Shown: positions 1-7,862 of the stretch, in pieces | How the letters are laid out: each line of letters opens with the position of its first letter | How positions within the stretch are numbered: the stretch's first letter is position 1 | Translations under genes and position numbers: made by a program | Notes under the pieces: model-generated | The model's input: only the letters and a program-made list of their open reading frames with translations | What the model was told of the DNA's origin: nothing | Databases searched by the model: none | Origin: Bacteroidia bacterium | Lineage (GTDB): Bacteria > Bacteroidota > Bacteroidia > Flavobacteriales > NORP286 | Length of the DNA stretch: 13,455 nt | Reading direction: 5' to 3' | Assembly: GCA_016763665.1 (NCBI GenBank) | Contig: JAESTI010000332.1 | Location: forward strand, 1 to 13,455

Positions 1-2
1 AA

Positions 3-542
3 CCAGATGAAAGTATAATGGGATATTCAATGGCTAAAAGAGCTATGGCCGTGCAAATAGATTGTTACAATAAACAATTTCATACCAATTATCAGTACCT
101 TATCCCTTGCAACCTTTATGGTCAGTTTCCTTATACTGAGGACTTTGAAAAGCTTCATTTTGTAAATGCTATGATTTCAAGAATTATGAGAGCGTTGAAA
201 AATGGAGAGAAAGAAATAATCCTTTTCGGTTCAGGAAAACCGCTTCGTCAGTTTATTTGGGCGATGGATTTTGCCCGAGCAATCAAACATGTATTGGAAA
301 ATGACATTATTGAAAATTTAAATATAGCTCCAGATCACAGTCAAACCATTGCAGAAATAGCGCAGATTTGTCTAAGCGCTTGCCATGCACAAGATATAAA
401 AATAAAATTTGATTCCTCATTACCAGATGGTCAATATCGCAAGTGTGCATCAAATAAAAAAATGAAAAACCTTCTTACTAATTTTAGCTTTACTAGTTTG
501 GAAGTTGGAATTGAAAAAACCTTTAAGGAAATGACAACATGA
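3..542 (+). CDS. GDP-L-fucose synthase-like NAD(P)-dependent sugar epimerase/reductase, C-terminal part (5' end outside window)
   Basis: The reading frame is open from the first full codon at position 3, so the ATG at 18 is internal and the Rossmann N-terminus lies upstream of the window. About 179 residues remain. The fragment opens just before the catalytic Y-x3-K of extended short-chain dehydrogenases (GYSMAK, Tyr about residue 8, Lys about 12). It is followed by a typical substrate-domain stretch, IPCNLYGQF, and then by FGSGKPLRQFIWAMDFARA, which matches the 'G-x-G-x-P-x-R-x-F-x-x-x-D-x-A' signature of GDP-fucose synthase (Fcl/WcaG) relatives. Such enzymes epimerise and reduce GDP-4-keto-6-deoxy-mannose, or act on related GDP- or TDP-keto-sugars. 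The stop overlaps the next start as ATGA, so the C-methyltransferase that follows is probably co-translated and may work on the same keto-sugar. The exact substrate cannot be read from this fragment. Confidence 0.85.
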   Translation, partial: PDESIMGYSMAKRAMAVQIDCYNKQFHTNYQYLIPCNLYGQFPYTEDFEKLHFVNAMISRIMRALKNGEKEIILFGSGKPLRQFIWAMDFARAIKHVLENDIIENLNIAPDHSQTIAEIAQICLSACHAQDIKIKFDSSLPDGQYRKCASNKKMKNLLTNFSFTSLEVGIEKTFKEMTT

Positions 543-1768
543 ATAAAAATTACAAAACAATCACCTCTTGTCGCGTTTGTAATAGCGATAATATAATTGA
601 TGTATTAGATCTTGGTATGCAGCACATTCAGGGTGCTTTCAAAATCACTGGGCATCCTGATCCATGTACAAATAAATTTCCTAATAAGATCATTCGATGC
701 TTAAATTGTCATCTAGTACAATCAGCAATTACTGTAGATCCAAAACTACTTTACAGTAACTATTGGTATCAGAGCAGTATAAGCAATACAATGCGAAACC
801 ACCTTGCTTGGGTGGCAGATACAGCTTGCCGTACAGTAGACGTTCCATTTGCAAGAGTGTTAGATATTGCTTGCAATGACGGTTGCTTACTCAAAGCATT
901 CCCATTATTTTACGAAAAAACTGGAGTTGACCCTTCTAACGTTGCAAAGAATATTAATGATTCAGATATTACTGTATATAATACACTTTTTCCATGTGAA
1001 GCATTAAAGTCGAAGCAATTTGACATAGTTACTTCAATTGCCGTTTTTTACGATTTAGATAACCCTGTTCAATTTGCACAAGATATAGGAAATATCCTAA
1101 CAGATGACGGAGTATGGTTTCTAGAAGTGGCTTATTTGCCATATATTCTTGAAAATCTTTGTTATGACACTATGGTTTTTGAACACATTGAGCATTATAG
1201 CCTTTTAGCTTTAGATTTTATTTTTAACAAAGTGGGTTTTAGGATATTTAGGGCAGAAAAAACACCTACAAATGGAGGTTCTATTTTTATTGGGTTATGC
1301 CATAAAAACAATTTTAAATTTGACCGTATTGGGTGGAGTAAGCATTGGGAATCCTTAAAGAAAAAAGAGGAACAAAATCTAAAATTACATACCGAGGAGC
1401 CATATATACGTTTTGCCACTAGGGTACAGGATCATCGAAATGAACTTGTTACACTAATAGATGATATTATTGCAAAAGGTAAAACCATACACCTATACGG
1501 AGCATCTACAAAGGTAAACACTATTTTAGAATATTGTGAATTAAATAAGTATATCCAATATGCTGCAGAAAGAAGTCAAGCAAAGTTTGGGGGCCAAACA
1601 TTAAATGGCATAAATATTATAAGTGAAGCTGAAAGCCGAGCAATGAAGCCAGATTATTATTTAGTTGCACCATATCATTTTAGAAGGGAAATATTACAAA
1701 GGGAACATGAAATTCGTAGTCAAGGCACAAAATTTATTTTCCCATTACCTAAAATTGAAATTGTTTAA
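539..1768 (+). CDS. Zinc-binding SAM-dependent sugar C-methyltransferase (TylC3/NovU-like three-domain architecture)
   Basis: This 409-residue protein has the three-part layout of nucleotide-sugar C-methyltransferases. The N-terminal zinc-binding domain has Cys11-x2-Cys14 and Cys54-x2-Cys57. The central SAM-binding domain has motif I VLDIACNDGCLL at about 107-118, the conserved FEHIEHYS segment at about 214-221 and NGGS at 245-248. The C-terminal half-Rossmann domain carries YGASTKVNTIL at 320-330 and a conserved PDYYLVAPYHF near 371-381. Family members such as TylC3 transfer a methyl group to a carbon of a TDP- or GDP-4-keto sugar, giving branched-chain deoxysugars. Length and domain order are normal and I see no disruption. 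The start overlaps the stop of the upstream epimerase (ATGA at 539-542), supporting a two-gene module for a branched deoxysugar. The methylated position (C3 or other) is inference from the family. Confidence 0.88.
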   Translation: MNKNYKTITSCRVCNSDNIIDVLDLGMQHIQGAFKITGHPDPCTNKFPNKIIRCLNCHLVQSAITVDPKLLYSNYWYQSSISNTMRNHLAWVADTACRTVDVPFARVLDIACNDGCLLKAFPLFYEKTGVDPSNVAKNINDSDITVYNTLFPCEALKSKQFDIVTSIAVFYDLDNPVQFAQDIGNILTDDGVWFLEVAYLPYILENLCYDTMVFEHIEHYSLLALDFIFNKVGFRIFRAEKTPTNGGSIFIGLCHKNNFKFDRIGWSKHWESLKKKEEQNLKLHTEEPYIRFATRVQDHRNELVTLIDDIIAKGKTIHLYGASTKVNTILEYCELNKYIQYAAERSQAKFGGQTLNGINIISEAESRAMKPDYYLVAPYHFRREILQREHEIRSQGTKFIFPLPKIEIV

Positions 1769-1969
1769 TATACAGTATGAATAAATTGATGCAATCAGAG
1801 TACCTTGTTTTTGACAGTAAACCTTCCATCAAAAAAGCTAACCGTAATAATTCTACTTTTCTAGGTAGACGAGCAATAATTTGATTTGTGTTATGTTCTT
1901 GGAAGCAAATTATTGAAAATTATTCTTTTAACAGAGTTGTTTTATATTAAAGTTAATGTGTTTGAAATA
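1769..1969. other. Gap between methyltransferase and glycosyltransferase, with a 35-codon ORF of doubtful status
   Basis: The gap holds one short + strand ORF, ATG 1777 to TGA 1884 (35 residues, beginning MNKLMQSEYLVFDSK). It starts only 8 bases after the preceding stop. I recognise nothing in it; it could be a small protein, the remnant of a deleted gene, or chance. The sequence after it can be read in the glycosyltransferase frame from a TTG at 1886, but the ATG at 1970 is preferred for that gene. I found no clear Bacteroidota-type promoter (TTG plus TAnnTTTG at the right spacing) and no terminator. Confidence 0.3.
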
Positions 1970-3136
1970 ATGGAGAGAGCAAAACGAAAAATTTTGTTTA
2001 TATGGTTGCAGTTTTCGTTTTTTCTTATTTATCTTTTTATTTATTGTTACAGCATTTTCTTTAAAAAGAAAACAAAATATGGGGAAAAAATTGCTGCAGT
2101 ATGGTACACCCCAGAAGGTGCTCCTGGAAGTAATCTTAGGCTGGGCAAATGGAAAGAATATTTCTTAAAAGATGGGGTCCATTATGATAATTTTCCATGT
2201 TATTCTTTTAAGGAATATGTAGAGTATTTTTTGGAAGGTACCTGGAGCAATAGATATTGGTTCTATTGGAAGTTACTTTTACGCAGATTTCGCCAGTTTT
2301 TTTCTTTGCGCCATTATGACATTGTTTGGATTGATAGAGGCTATATCCCGCTTTATCCATTATCAACGGCATTTTTTGAACGATGTATCAAAAAAATGGG
2401 ATTAAAGGTTATTATTGACACTACAGATGGAGAAGATTATCAAAGTAATCCTAGATTAATGACAGATGTGATACAACAGGCGGATGTTGTAACTGTTGCG
2501 GATAAGTACCTTTATGAGTTTTATAGTGAGAAGCATAATCATGTATATAGGATTAATTGGACAATACCAACGGAGAATTATATCGTTAAATCAAATTACA
2601 ATTTCAGGGAAACACTTCCTGTTATTGGCTGGATGGGAGACCCTATTAATGGTTTTTACTTGGAACAATTATCCACGGTATTAGAACGGGTTGCAAAACA
2701 ACACCCCTTTATTCTTCGATACATGTGTAGAGTGCAATTGCGTATAAATATTCCAAGTGCCCGCATAGATAATTTTCAATTTGATGATTATTACGCAATT
2801 ATTGAGACATTTGATATTGGCATATGTCCTTTCTTGGAAAAAAACATGAGTAACAAAGGGAAAATTGCAATGAAAAATCAAGAATTCATGTTGTGTGCAA
2901 TCCCTCAGGTATGTTCTCAGGTAGCAGTTTCTGAGCATTTGGTCAATTTCGAAAGCGCAATGATTGCTGATAGTGAGAAAGAATGGGAGAATTACTTAAT
3001 TGCCCTTATAGAAAATCAGAACTTAAGACAAAAAGTTGGTACTAATTCTAGAAAGATTTTTATAGAGAACTACTTGTACGAAAATGAATTTCCAAAATTA
3101 AAAAAAGCTCTCTTATCACCAAATGAGATGGAATAA
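1970..3136 (+). CDS. GT-B (GT4-like) glycosyltransferase with N-terminal membrane anchor
   Basis: From the ATG at 1970 this is a 388-residue protein. The frame is open upstream to a TTG at 1886, but the ATG gives a normal cytoplasmic start (MERAKRK) followed directly by a hydrophobic stretch at about residues 9-31, probably a membrane anchor. The catalytic part begins near residue 41 with AAVWYTPEGAPGSNLRL, which aligns in layout with the N-terminus of the glycosyltransferase at 10114. Other shared points are HYDIVWIDRG (115-124) against YDIIFVQRE, IIDTTDGED (148-156) against IYDLDDSI, LPVIGWMGD (216-224) against KVCIGWSGS, and a C-terminal KNQEFMLCAIPQVCS (302-316) in the position of the nucleotide-binding helix. 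It probably transfers a sugar to a lipid-linked glycan at the inner membrane face. Donor and acceptor are unknown. The classical E-x7-E is not clear, as in many relatives. Confidence 0.75.
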   Translation: MERAKRKILFIWLQFSFFLIYLFIYCYSIFFKKKTKYGEKIAAVWYTPEGAPGSNLRLGKWKEYFLKDGVHYDNFPCYSFKEYVEYFLEGTWSNRYWFYWKLLLRRFRQFFSLRHYDIVWIDRGYIPLYPLSTAFFERCIKKMGLKVIIDTTDGEDYQSNPRLMTDVIQQADVVTVADKYLYEFYSEKHNHVYRINWTIPTENYIVKSNYNFRETLPVIGWMGDPINGFYLEQLSTVLERVAKQHPFILRYMCRVQLRINIPSARIDNFQFDDYYAIIETFDIGICPFLEKNMSNKGKIAMKNQEFMLCAIPQVCSQVAVSEHLVNFESAMIADSEKEWENYLIALIENQNLRQKVGTNSRKIFIENYLYENEFPKLKKALLSPNEME

Positions 3137-3345
3137 TTTCAAGTTTTTAGATAAGTGATATCCCACCAATAGGCGGTAAGACTATTATATTGATGGGAGG
3201 CCTTATAAACGCAAAGAGAAAATGGTGGCAATATCGTAAATGTACATTGTATTGATAACAAAATTGGTTTAGTATATAGAAGGGAAGAATTGACAAGATG
3301 CATTACAGGAGAATAGGGACACCTACAACAACACAGTCAGAGAGA
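3137..3345. other. Gap between convergent genes, with an imperfect stem-loop
   Basis: This 209-base stretch separates the ends of two convergent genes. It contains a 10-base inverted repeat with one mismatch, tcccaccaat at 3161-3170 and attgatggga at 3189-3198. No T-run follows on either strand, so it is not a canonical intrinsic terminator, although it sits where a bidirectional one would be expected. A + strand open frame without a start codon runs from 3209 to 3316; it reads NGGNIVNVHCIDNKIGLVYR in part. It could be debris of a lost gene, but I cannot identify it. Confidence 0.3.
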
Positions 3346-4242
3346 TTATTTTTGTTTTTCAAAATACCCTTTTAAAGTGTCGCCTGTATTTGTTAATGTA
3401 AGCATTTTGTTAATAATCTTTTTTAGTATTTTAAGATGCCAATTTTTACTTATTTGATTTCGTAATAATTCATCTGATGATTCTTCGCTAATTGGATTTT
3501 CATCAGATTTCCCTTTTGATATTTTTATAGCACTAATGCTGAATCCGGTTGAAAGAAATTTAACTGTTCTTAATCCTTCTTTTTTGGCTAGTTGAGTTAA
3601 TGTAGATTTTGTAAAATATGCTAAATGTTCTGGGTAAACAATGTTATAATAATTTGCTTTTAAATAATATCTCGATAATGAATTAAAATTAGGCGTGGTG
3701 CAATAAAACAACCCTCCTCTTCTTAATAAGTTGCATATTTTCTCAATTTCTTCTTTAGGATTATTGATGTGTTCTAGTACTTCTATTGATGTTATAACAT
3801 CAAATGATTCATTCTCATAACGTGAAATATCTAAAACCCCTTGTTCAATATTAATGCCCTTATCTTTGCATATTTCCACTGCTTTATTTGAGAATTCAGT
3901 CCCATATGCATCCCACCCACGTTTTTTTGCTTGTTGAAGGAAAAAACCTACTCCGCAACCTACATCTAAAATTTTGTTGGTTTTTCTGAAACACTCTAAT
4001 TCATACAGGAGTAAATTGTATGAATCAATAGTAATTGGAGATAAATACTGTTCTTTAGAGTAGGAGTAACTACTGTAGTAACTTGTTAATTCTTCATTTG
4101 TTGGGATAGATTTCATAAAAACAAATCCACAATTATTACATCTAATTAGTCCTTTCCCAATATATCCTCTTAAATCATGAATGTTTTCAGATAAACAAAT
4201 TAAACAAGCCTTGTGTATAAAATTGTTAGGGTTATATTCCAT
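3346..4242 (-). CDS. Class I SAM-dependent methyltransferase with N-terminal zinc ribbon
   Basis: This 298-residue protein starts with a treble-clef or zinc-ribbon-like module, Cys13-x2-Cys16 and Cys35-x2-Cys38 (CNNCGFVF), followed by the typical P-x4-L-x2-YY linker. The methyltransferase domain has motif I ILDVGCGVGFF at 91-101, an acidic motif II around GTEFS (114-118), FDVITSIEVLEHI (147-159, motif post-I/IV) and LLRRGGLFYCTTPN (172-185). The PEHLAYFT segment (204-211) is common in methyltransferases of polysaccharide clusters. It most likely O-methylates a sugar or the growing end of a glycan, though the acceptor is not visible. It lies 51 bases downstream of the polymerase-like gene on the same strand, so the two were probably transcribed together. 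It lacks the extra C-terminal domain of the methyltransferase at 539, so it belongs to a different subgroup. Confidence 0.88.
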   Translation of the reverse strand: MEYNPNNFIHKACLICLSENIHDLRGYIGKGLIRCNNCGFVFMKSIPTNEELTSYYSSYSYSKEQYLSPITIDSYNLLLYELECFRKTNKILDVGCGVGFFLQQAKKRGWDAYGTEFSNKAVEICKDKGINIEQGVLDISRYENESFDVITSIEVLEHINNPKEEIEKICNLLRRGGLFYCTTPNFNSLSRYYLKANYYNIVYPEHLAYFTKSTLTQLAKKEGLRTVKFLSTGFSISAIKISKGKSDENPISEESSDELLRNQISKNWHLKILKKIINKMLTLTNTGDTLKGYFEKQK

Positions 4243-4293
4243 TCATTCAAAGTCATTTATTTTTTTAAAAGTATACTAAGGATTACCTCTTTC

Positions 4294-5508
4294 TTAATCA
4301 CCATAATTTCTGTAATAAAACCCTTTACTATCCTTAAAATAAAAAATAATGAGGCAGCATGAGTATAAAACTATAGCAGGTAATCTATACCTAACTAAAG
4401 CTCCAAAATTTGGGGTGGATAACCCAACACCAAAAGAAAATATTAACACAAAAAAAATAACGAATAAAAGAAACGGATCACTACCTATCATTTTTAAGGT
4501 AGCTATAATACCTCTTTTATATATGATTAATATTGAAAAAATTAATATTATAGTATTTTCTAATCCAGATAATAACATAGCAAATCCTTTTACTTCCCAT
4601 AAAAATGGCCTGTACAAACATGAAACAATAGCCATAGGTATTTTAGGAACTATACTATTTATTGATGCATCAAAGCTGCCAAGATCAAAATAGTTTTCTC
4701 CGTATTGTTCTGCCCTAGTAAGATCTTCTTGTGTTAGTCTAGCCTTTTCTAAAATTGTATCCATCGAAAATTCCTGCATAACTTCCTGACTTATATTAGT
4801 TATTATATTTTGTGCAAACCATACAGAAAATGCCAGAATCAAAGGGATAAGTAAAATTTTTAAAAAAGAGGATCTGATATTAACGAATTTAGCATACGAA
4901 ATCCAAATTAAAGCCCCTGGAATTAAAGCATAAATAATATATGGTTTTATTCTCAATATGAACAAAATGCTAATAATTATAAAAACAAAATTGAGAGGTA
5001 TTTTGCGCGCTTTCATAATATTGTGCAATGAATAAATAAACCACCCAAGTGCACTAAATGTTATAGAGTCTTTTAATATACCTGATCCCCAAAATAACAT
5101 CGTTGGCATATATAATAATACTATTGCTAATTTGCCAGTATGTTCTTTATACCTTTCAGAAAATACTAAGAATAATCTCCAGTTACCAGAATATAATATG
5201 GCCGAAAATATAATTGAGGTTGGAATGAACCTTTGAAATCCTATAAAAGAAAATGGGGTAATAAGCTTTGTTACTGAAAATGCCCTTGGGTCATTCCAAT
5301 AGGTAGGCCAATTGGTATCGTAGTTAAATAACATTCTTGTATCCCAGGTTTGGTCACCAAAAAATACTAGAAAAAAATCATATGGTCTTTTAAGAAACAT
5401 TTCTATTAATATATAAGATCCGCTAAAATAGCTCGTGGTATCCCCACCCCCATAGTAGGTTATATAAAAGACGCAGAATAAAATCACCATACATAACTTA
5501 ATAAACAA
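4294..5508 (-). CDS. Polytopic membrane protein, probable polysaccharide polymerase (Wzy-like), body of a frameshifted gene
   Basis: The main frame encodes 404 residues from a TTG at 5508, but that start is almost certainly false. The frame stays open to a TAA near 5536, and an in-phase continuation of the protein lies in another frame up to an ATG at 5675 (separate entry). With one base added in the T5 run (minus strand, 5516-5520) the two join into a 460-residue protein, numbered here from the 5675 ATG. It has many hydrophobic helices, a YYGGGDTTSYF motif right after an early helix (Gly76-Gly78, Asp79), GSGILKDS in the middle and IKPYIIYALIPG in a later helix. This pattern resembles large membrane proteins that sit in the polymerase position of Bacteroidota glycan loci. 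The role in polymerising repeat units is inference from topology and context, because no catalytic motif is established for such proteins. The window contains no other polymerase candidate. Confidence 0.7.
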   Translation of the reverse strand: MFIKLCMVILFCVFYITYYGGGDTTSYFSGSYILIEMFLKRPYDFFLVFFGDQTWDTRMLFNYDTNWPTYWNDPRAFSVTKLITPFSFIGFQRFIPTSIIFSAILYSGNWRLFLVFSERYKEHTGKLAIVLLYMPTMLFWGSGILKDSITFSALGWFIYSLHNIMKARKIPLNFVFIIISILFILRIKPYIIYALIPGALIWISYAKFVNIRSSFLKILLIPLILAFSVWFAQNIITNISQEVMQEFSMDTILEKARLTQEDLTRAEQYGENYFDLGSFDASINSIVPKIPMAIVSCLYRPFLWEVKGFAMLLSGLENTIILIFSILIIYKRGIIATLKMIGSDPFLLFVIFFVLIFSFGVGLSTPNFGALVRYRLPAIVLYSCCLIIFYFKDSKGFYYRNYGD

Positions 5509-5513
5509 ACCCT

Positions 5514-5675
5514 TTAAAAATAATGATATATAGGATCTTGCTTAGCCTTCGAATAGGAGTTAAAATATCCCCAAATTAATATTAGTACAATGCAAATGGG
5601 GGAAAATAAGAAATCTAAAGGGCCCAAAAATTCTATATTACCATGAAGAGTATATGAAAAGAAGAGAATTGACAT
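5514..5675 (-). pseudogene. N-terminal piece of the polymerase-like membrane protein, cut off by a frameshift
   Basis: On the minus strand an ATG at 5675 (preceded by A-rich sequence) opens a 53-residue frame ending at a TAA at 5516-5514. It begins MSILFFSYTLHGNIEFLG, contains a hydrophobic helix (SPICIVLILIWGYF, about residues 25-38) and ends DPIYHYF. The next residues, LKGLFIKLC, are found in the neighbouring frame. Adding one T to the run at 5516-5520 turns 'HYF stop' into HYFLKGLFIKLC and restores a continuous 460-residue protein. The total length of 5675 to 4294 plus one base is divisible by three, which agrees. Either the gene is truly inactivated or the base is missing by sequencing or assembly error. 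A slippage switch is possible, but five bases is a short tract for that. Confidence 0.75.
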
Positions 5676-5812
5676 TTTTTACTAGTCAGCTTATATATAT
5701 ATTTTCAAATTAAAATTCTTGATTTATTATAAAATCATTTTTTAATTGAAGAATTATCTAGGGATATTTTCAATTATATCTTAAAGTCAGATTAAAACAT
5801 TATTTTTCTTAG

Positions 5813-6928
5813 AACAAATATAGCACAATTTTAAAAGGTAAGATTTTTAGAATAAGCAGTTGGAAATCTTCAGATGATTTCTATATGAGTGCTGCAATAA
5901 ATGATAAGATATTGCAACTAGCACTGGGAAAGATAGATAACAATATGGTTATAGCCATAGATCCTGGAGATATAATGAAGCCTTACGCTAAACCAATGGC
6001 AAAGCTATGTGGTATTTATAACGGTAGTCAAGGAGATAAAGCAAGGGGTTATCACTTGTGTCAGGTAACAGCAGCAAATCTTAAGCATGATAATATTGTT
6101 CCTTTATATTGTGAAGCGTTTTCGTCCTTGGAGCAAGGTTATAAAACTACTACAGAAAAGGTAATAGATATCATTACTAAAACAAAACATTGTAATAAAA
6201 GGAACATGGGCTATTGATCGTCAAGAAGATAATGGTAAACTTATTGATTTTTTCGTTTTACGGCAACTGGACTTTGCAACTCGTTTAATACTTAACCGAT
6301 GGTTACACATAAAAAACAATACAACTGCTCAAGTACAAGCTCAACGGGTTATCCGGCACATTAAGCTGATTCACACCGCAAGTTTTATAAAGGTTGCTGA
6401 TGGAATAGAAAAAATCATACGCCTACGATTTGGAGCAACTACTGTGGTTCTTGCTGATAATCCTCAGCAGTGGTTTACTTTACTTATTGTAGAAGGGTTT
6501 GGAACAGAACCCATGTTGCTCATCACCAACAAAGTGGTGAATCCTTACAATACCAAGTCCTTATGGAACATTCTGGAAATTTATCTTGCCAGATGGAAGT
6601 GCAATGAGTGTTACCGTTATATAAAGCAGGCATATAACCTGGAAGATCTCAGGGTAAGAAGCTATGAATCTATTCGAAATATAACTGTTCTGGTACATGC
6701 CATAGATTATTTTACAAGCATATATATGAGTTAAAGATTTAACTAAAAATCATGGTACAGAAGATATTCATGATGTCTAAGTGATTCTTCGGGGTACCAG
6801 CCTTCTTCAATTATGCGATGGCTGATGGTATTTACGAAATATTTAAAATATCAAAATTAGGTATAGAGTTTAAAATTAACACTGGACCGCCTATTGATAA
6901 ATACCAGCTCAGATTAAATTTTGATTAA
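5813..6928 (+). pseudogene. Degenerate IS4-type DDE transposase
   Basis: Three frames must be joined. The first part (about 5813-6190) carries IAIDPGDIMKPYAKPM, containing the first catalytic Asp. A frameshift between about 6181 and 6197 leads to KGTWAIDRQEDNG (from 6198), with the second Asp. The same frame continues through LADNPQQWFTLL and YLARWKCNECYRYIKQAY (about 6580-6635), which holds the C-terminal Glu/Lys region, to a stop at 6732-6734. The C-terminus resumes in the first frame (about 6722-6928) with VPAFFNYAMADGIYEIFK, but is interrupted by a TAA near 6737 and a TGA near 6780. The N-terminal DNA-binding part expected before the first Asp is mostly missing. I saw no clear terminal inverted repeats or target-site duplication. 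The element is therefore an old, immobile relic. It sits between the minus-strand block and the following plus-strand block, so it may mark the rearrangement that joined them. Confidence 0.85.
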
Positions 6929-7005
6929 TTTTTGAGAAGCTCCATTTAAGGATAGATTATTGTTTTTATTATATTTGACAACAGTAATTAATTTGCATTA
7001 AACTT

Positions 7006-7845
7006 ATGGCATCAGTTAATTCACCTATTAGAAAATTCGTTAAACCCATTCTTTACAAATTATTAGGAAATAACATTTATTTATGGTTTCAGTTTTATGG
7101 TAAATTGAGGGATATAAATAACAAGTTAGTAGAAGAGAAAGAAATGGAATTATTGCCGGATTTTATTAAAGAGGGTAGTGAAACTCTTGATATTGGAGCT
7201 AACTATGCATATTACTCTGTTCGAATGGCTAAGTTAGTTGGCAATACAGGAAAAGTATACGCCTTTGAGCCAATTTATTTTACTTCGAAAATTTTTAAGA
7301 AAATAGTTAAATCTTTTGGATTAGGAAATATAATTTTTTTTCAAAAAGGTGCAGGAGATTCTAATGAGAAAATATCTTTTAATGTTCCATTGCAAGATTT
7401 TGGAGCTCCTAGTACTAGTATGTCACATTTTGCAAGAAGAAATAATGAACTGGAAGAAAAAGAAAAATTTTATGTTTTTGATAAGCATGAAATACAAGAA
7501 TGCGATGTAATTCGAATAGATGATTTTTTGTTGCCTAAACTGAAAGATCTTTCGTTTGTGAAGATAGATATAGAGGGTGCTGAATATTATGCATTAAAAG
7601 GTATGGTGAAAACTTTGATGTGCTTTAAACCGGTAATTATTGTTGAAATTCAACCATTTTTTTTGAAGGGATTTGGAATTCCTGAAAATGAAATTTTAGA
7701 TTTAATAGAAAATATTGGGTATAAAATGTTTTTGTATCAACAAGAAATTCGCAAATTAATGCCTTTTACGCCGCCTTTAATTGATAGTAATTATATTTTG
7801 ATTCCTAGAGATCATCTTTCTAATTATGACCATATATTAGGATAG
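7006..7845 (+). CDS. FkbM family SAM-dependent methyltransferase
   Basis: This 279-residue protein has the FkbM (Methyltransf_21) signature: motif I ETLDIGANYAYYS at 59-71, motif II VYAFEP at 84-89, and the diagnostic SFVKIDIEGAEYYALKGM at 183-200, followed by KPVIIVEIQP (208-217). Members O-methylate sugars, macrolides or other small acceptors, and in polysaccharide loci they usually methylate sugar hydroxyls. The ATG at 7006 lies about 80 bases after the end of the transposase relic. No Shine-Dalgarno is visible. The stop is 17 bases before the next ORF, so it is probably the first gene of a three-gene run with the unknown protein and the epimerase that follow. The sequence looks intact; Tyr-Ala-Tyr replaces the more usual Ile-Gly-Tyr after DIGAN in motif I, a minor change. 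Confidence 0.9.
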   Translation: MASVNSPIRKFVKPILYKLLGNNIYLWFQFYGKLRDINNKLVEEKEMELLPDFIKEGSETLDIGANYAYYSVRMAKLVGNTGKVYAFEPIYFTSKIFKKIVKSFGLGNIIFFQKGAGDSNEKISFNVPLQDFGAPSTSMSHFARRNNELEEKEKFYVFDKHEIQECDVIRIDDFLLPKLKDLSFVKIDIEGAEYYALKGMVKTLMCFKPVIIVEIQPFFLKGFGIPENEILDLIENIGYKMFLYQQEIRKLMPFTPPLIDSNYILIPRDHLSNYDHILG

Positions 7846-7862
7846 TTTATTAAGCATTTGAG

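Noticed and set aside
1886..1969. TTG at 1886 as the start of the glycosyltransferase, adding 28 residues
   Set aside because: The added residues resemble no glycosyltransferase N-terminus, while the ATG at 1970 is followed by a normal charged start and a membrane helix.
2681..2938. 85-codon - strand open frame inside the first glycosyltransferase
   Set aside because: It overlaps conserved C-terminal domain sequence on the other strand and has no independent support.
4349..4693. 114-codon + strand open frame opposite the polymerase-like gene
   Set aside because: It is antisense to a clearly membrane-protein-coding frame, and its translation has no recognisable domain, so it is a shadow.
6444..6734. 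A separate 96-residue protein
   Set aside because: The frame is open well upstream (from about 6198) and carries the C-terminal part of the DDE transposase, so it is a piece of the pseudogene.
6975..7004. TTGACA (6975-6980) and TAAACT (6999-7004) as a sigma-70-type promoter for the FkbM gene
   Set aside because: The -10-like box would end one base before the ATG at 7006, leaving no room for a transcript start, and Bacteroidota promoters differ in sequence.
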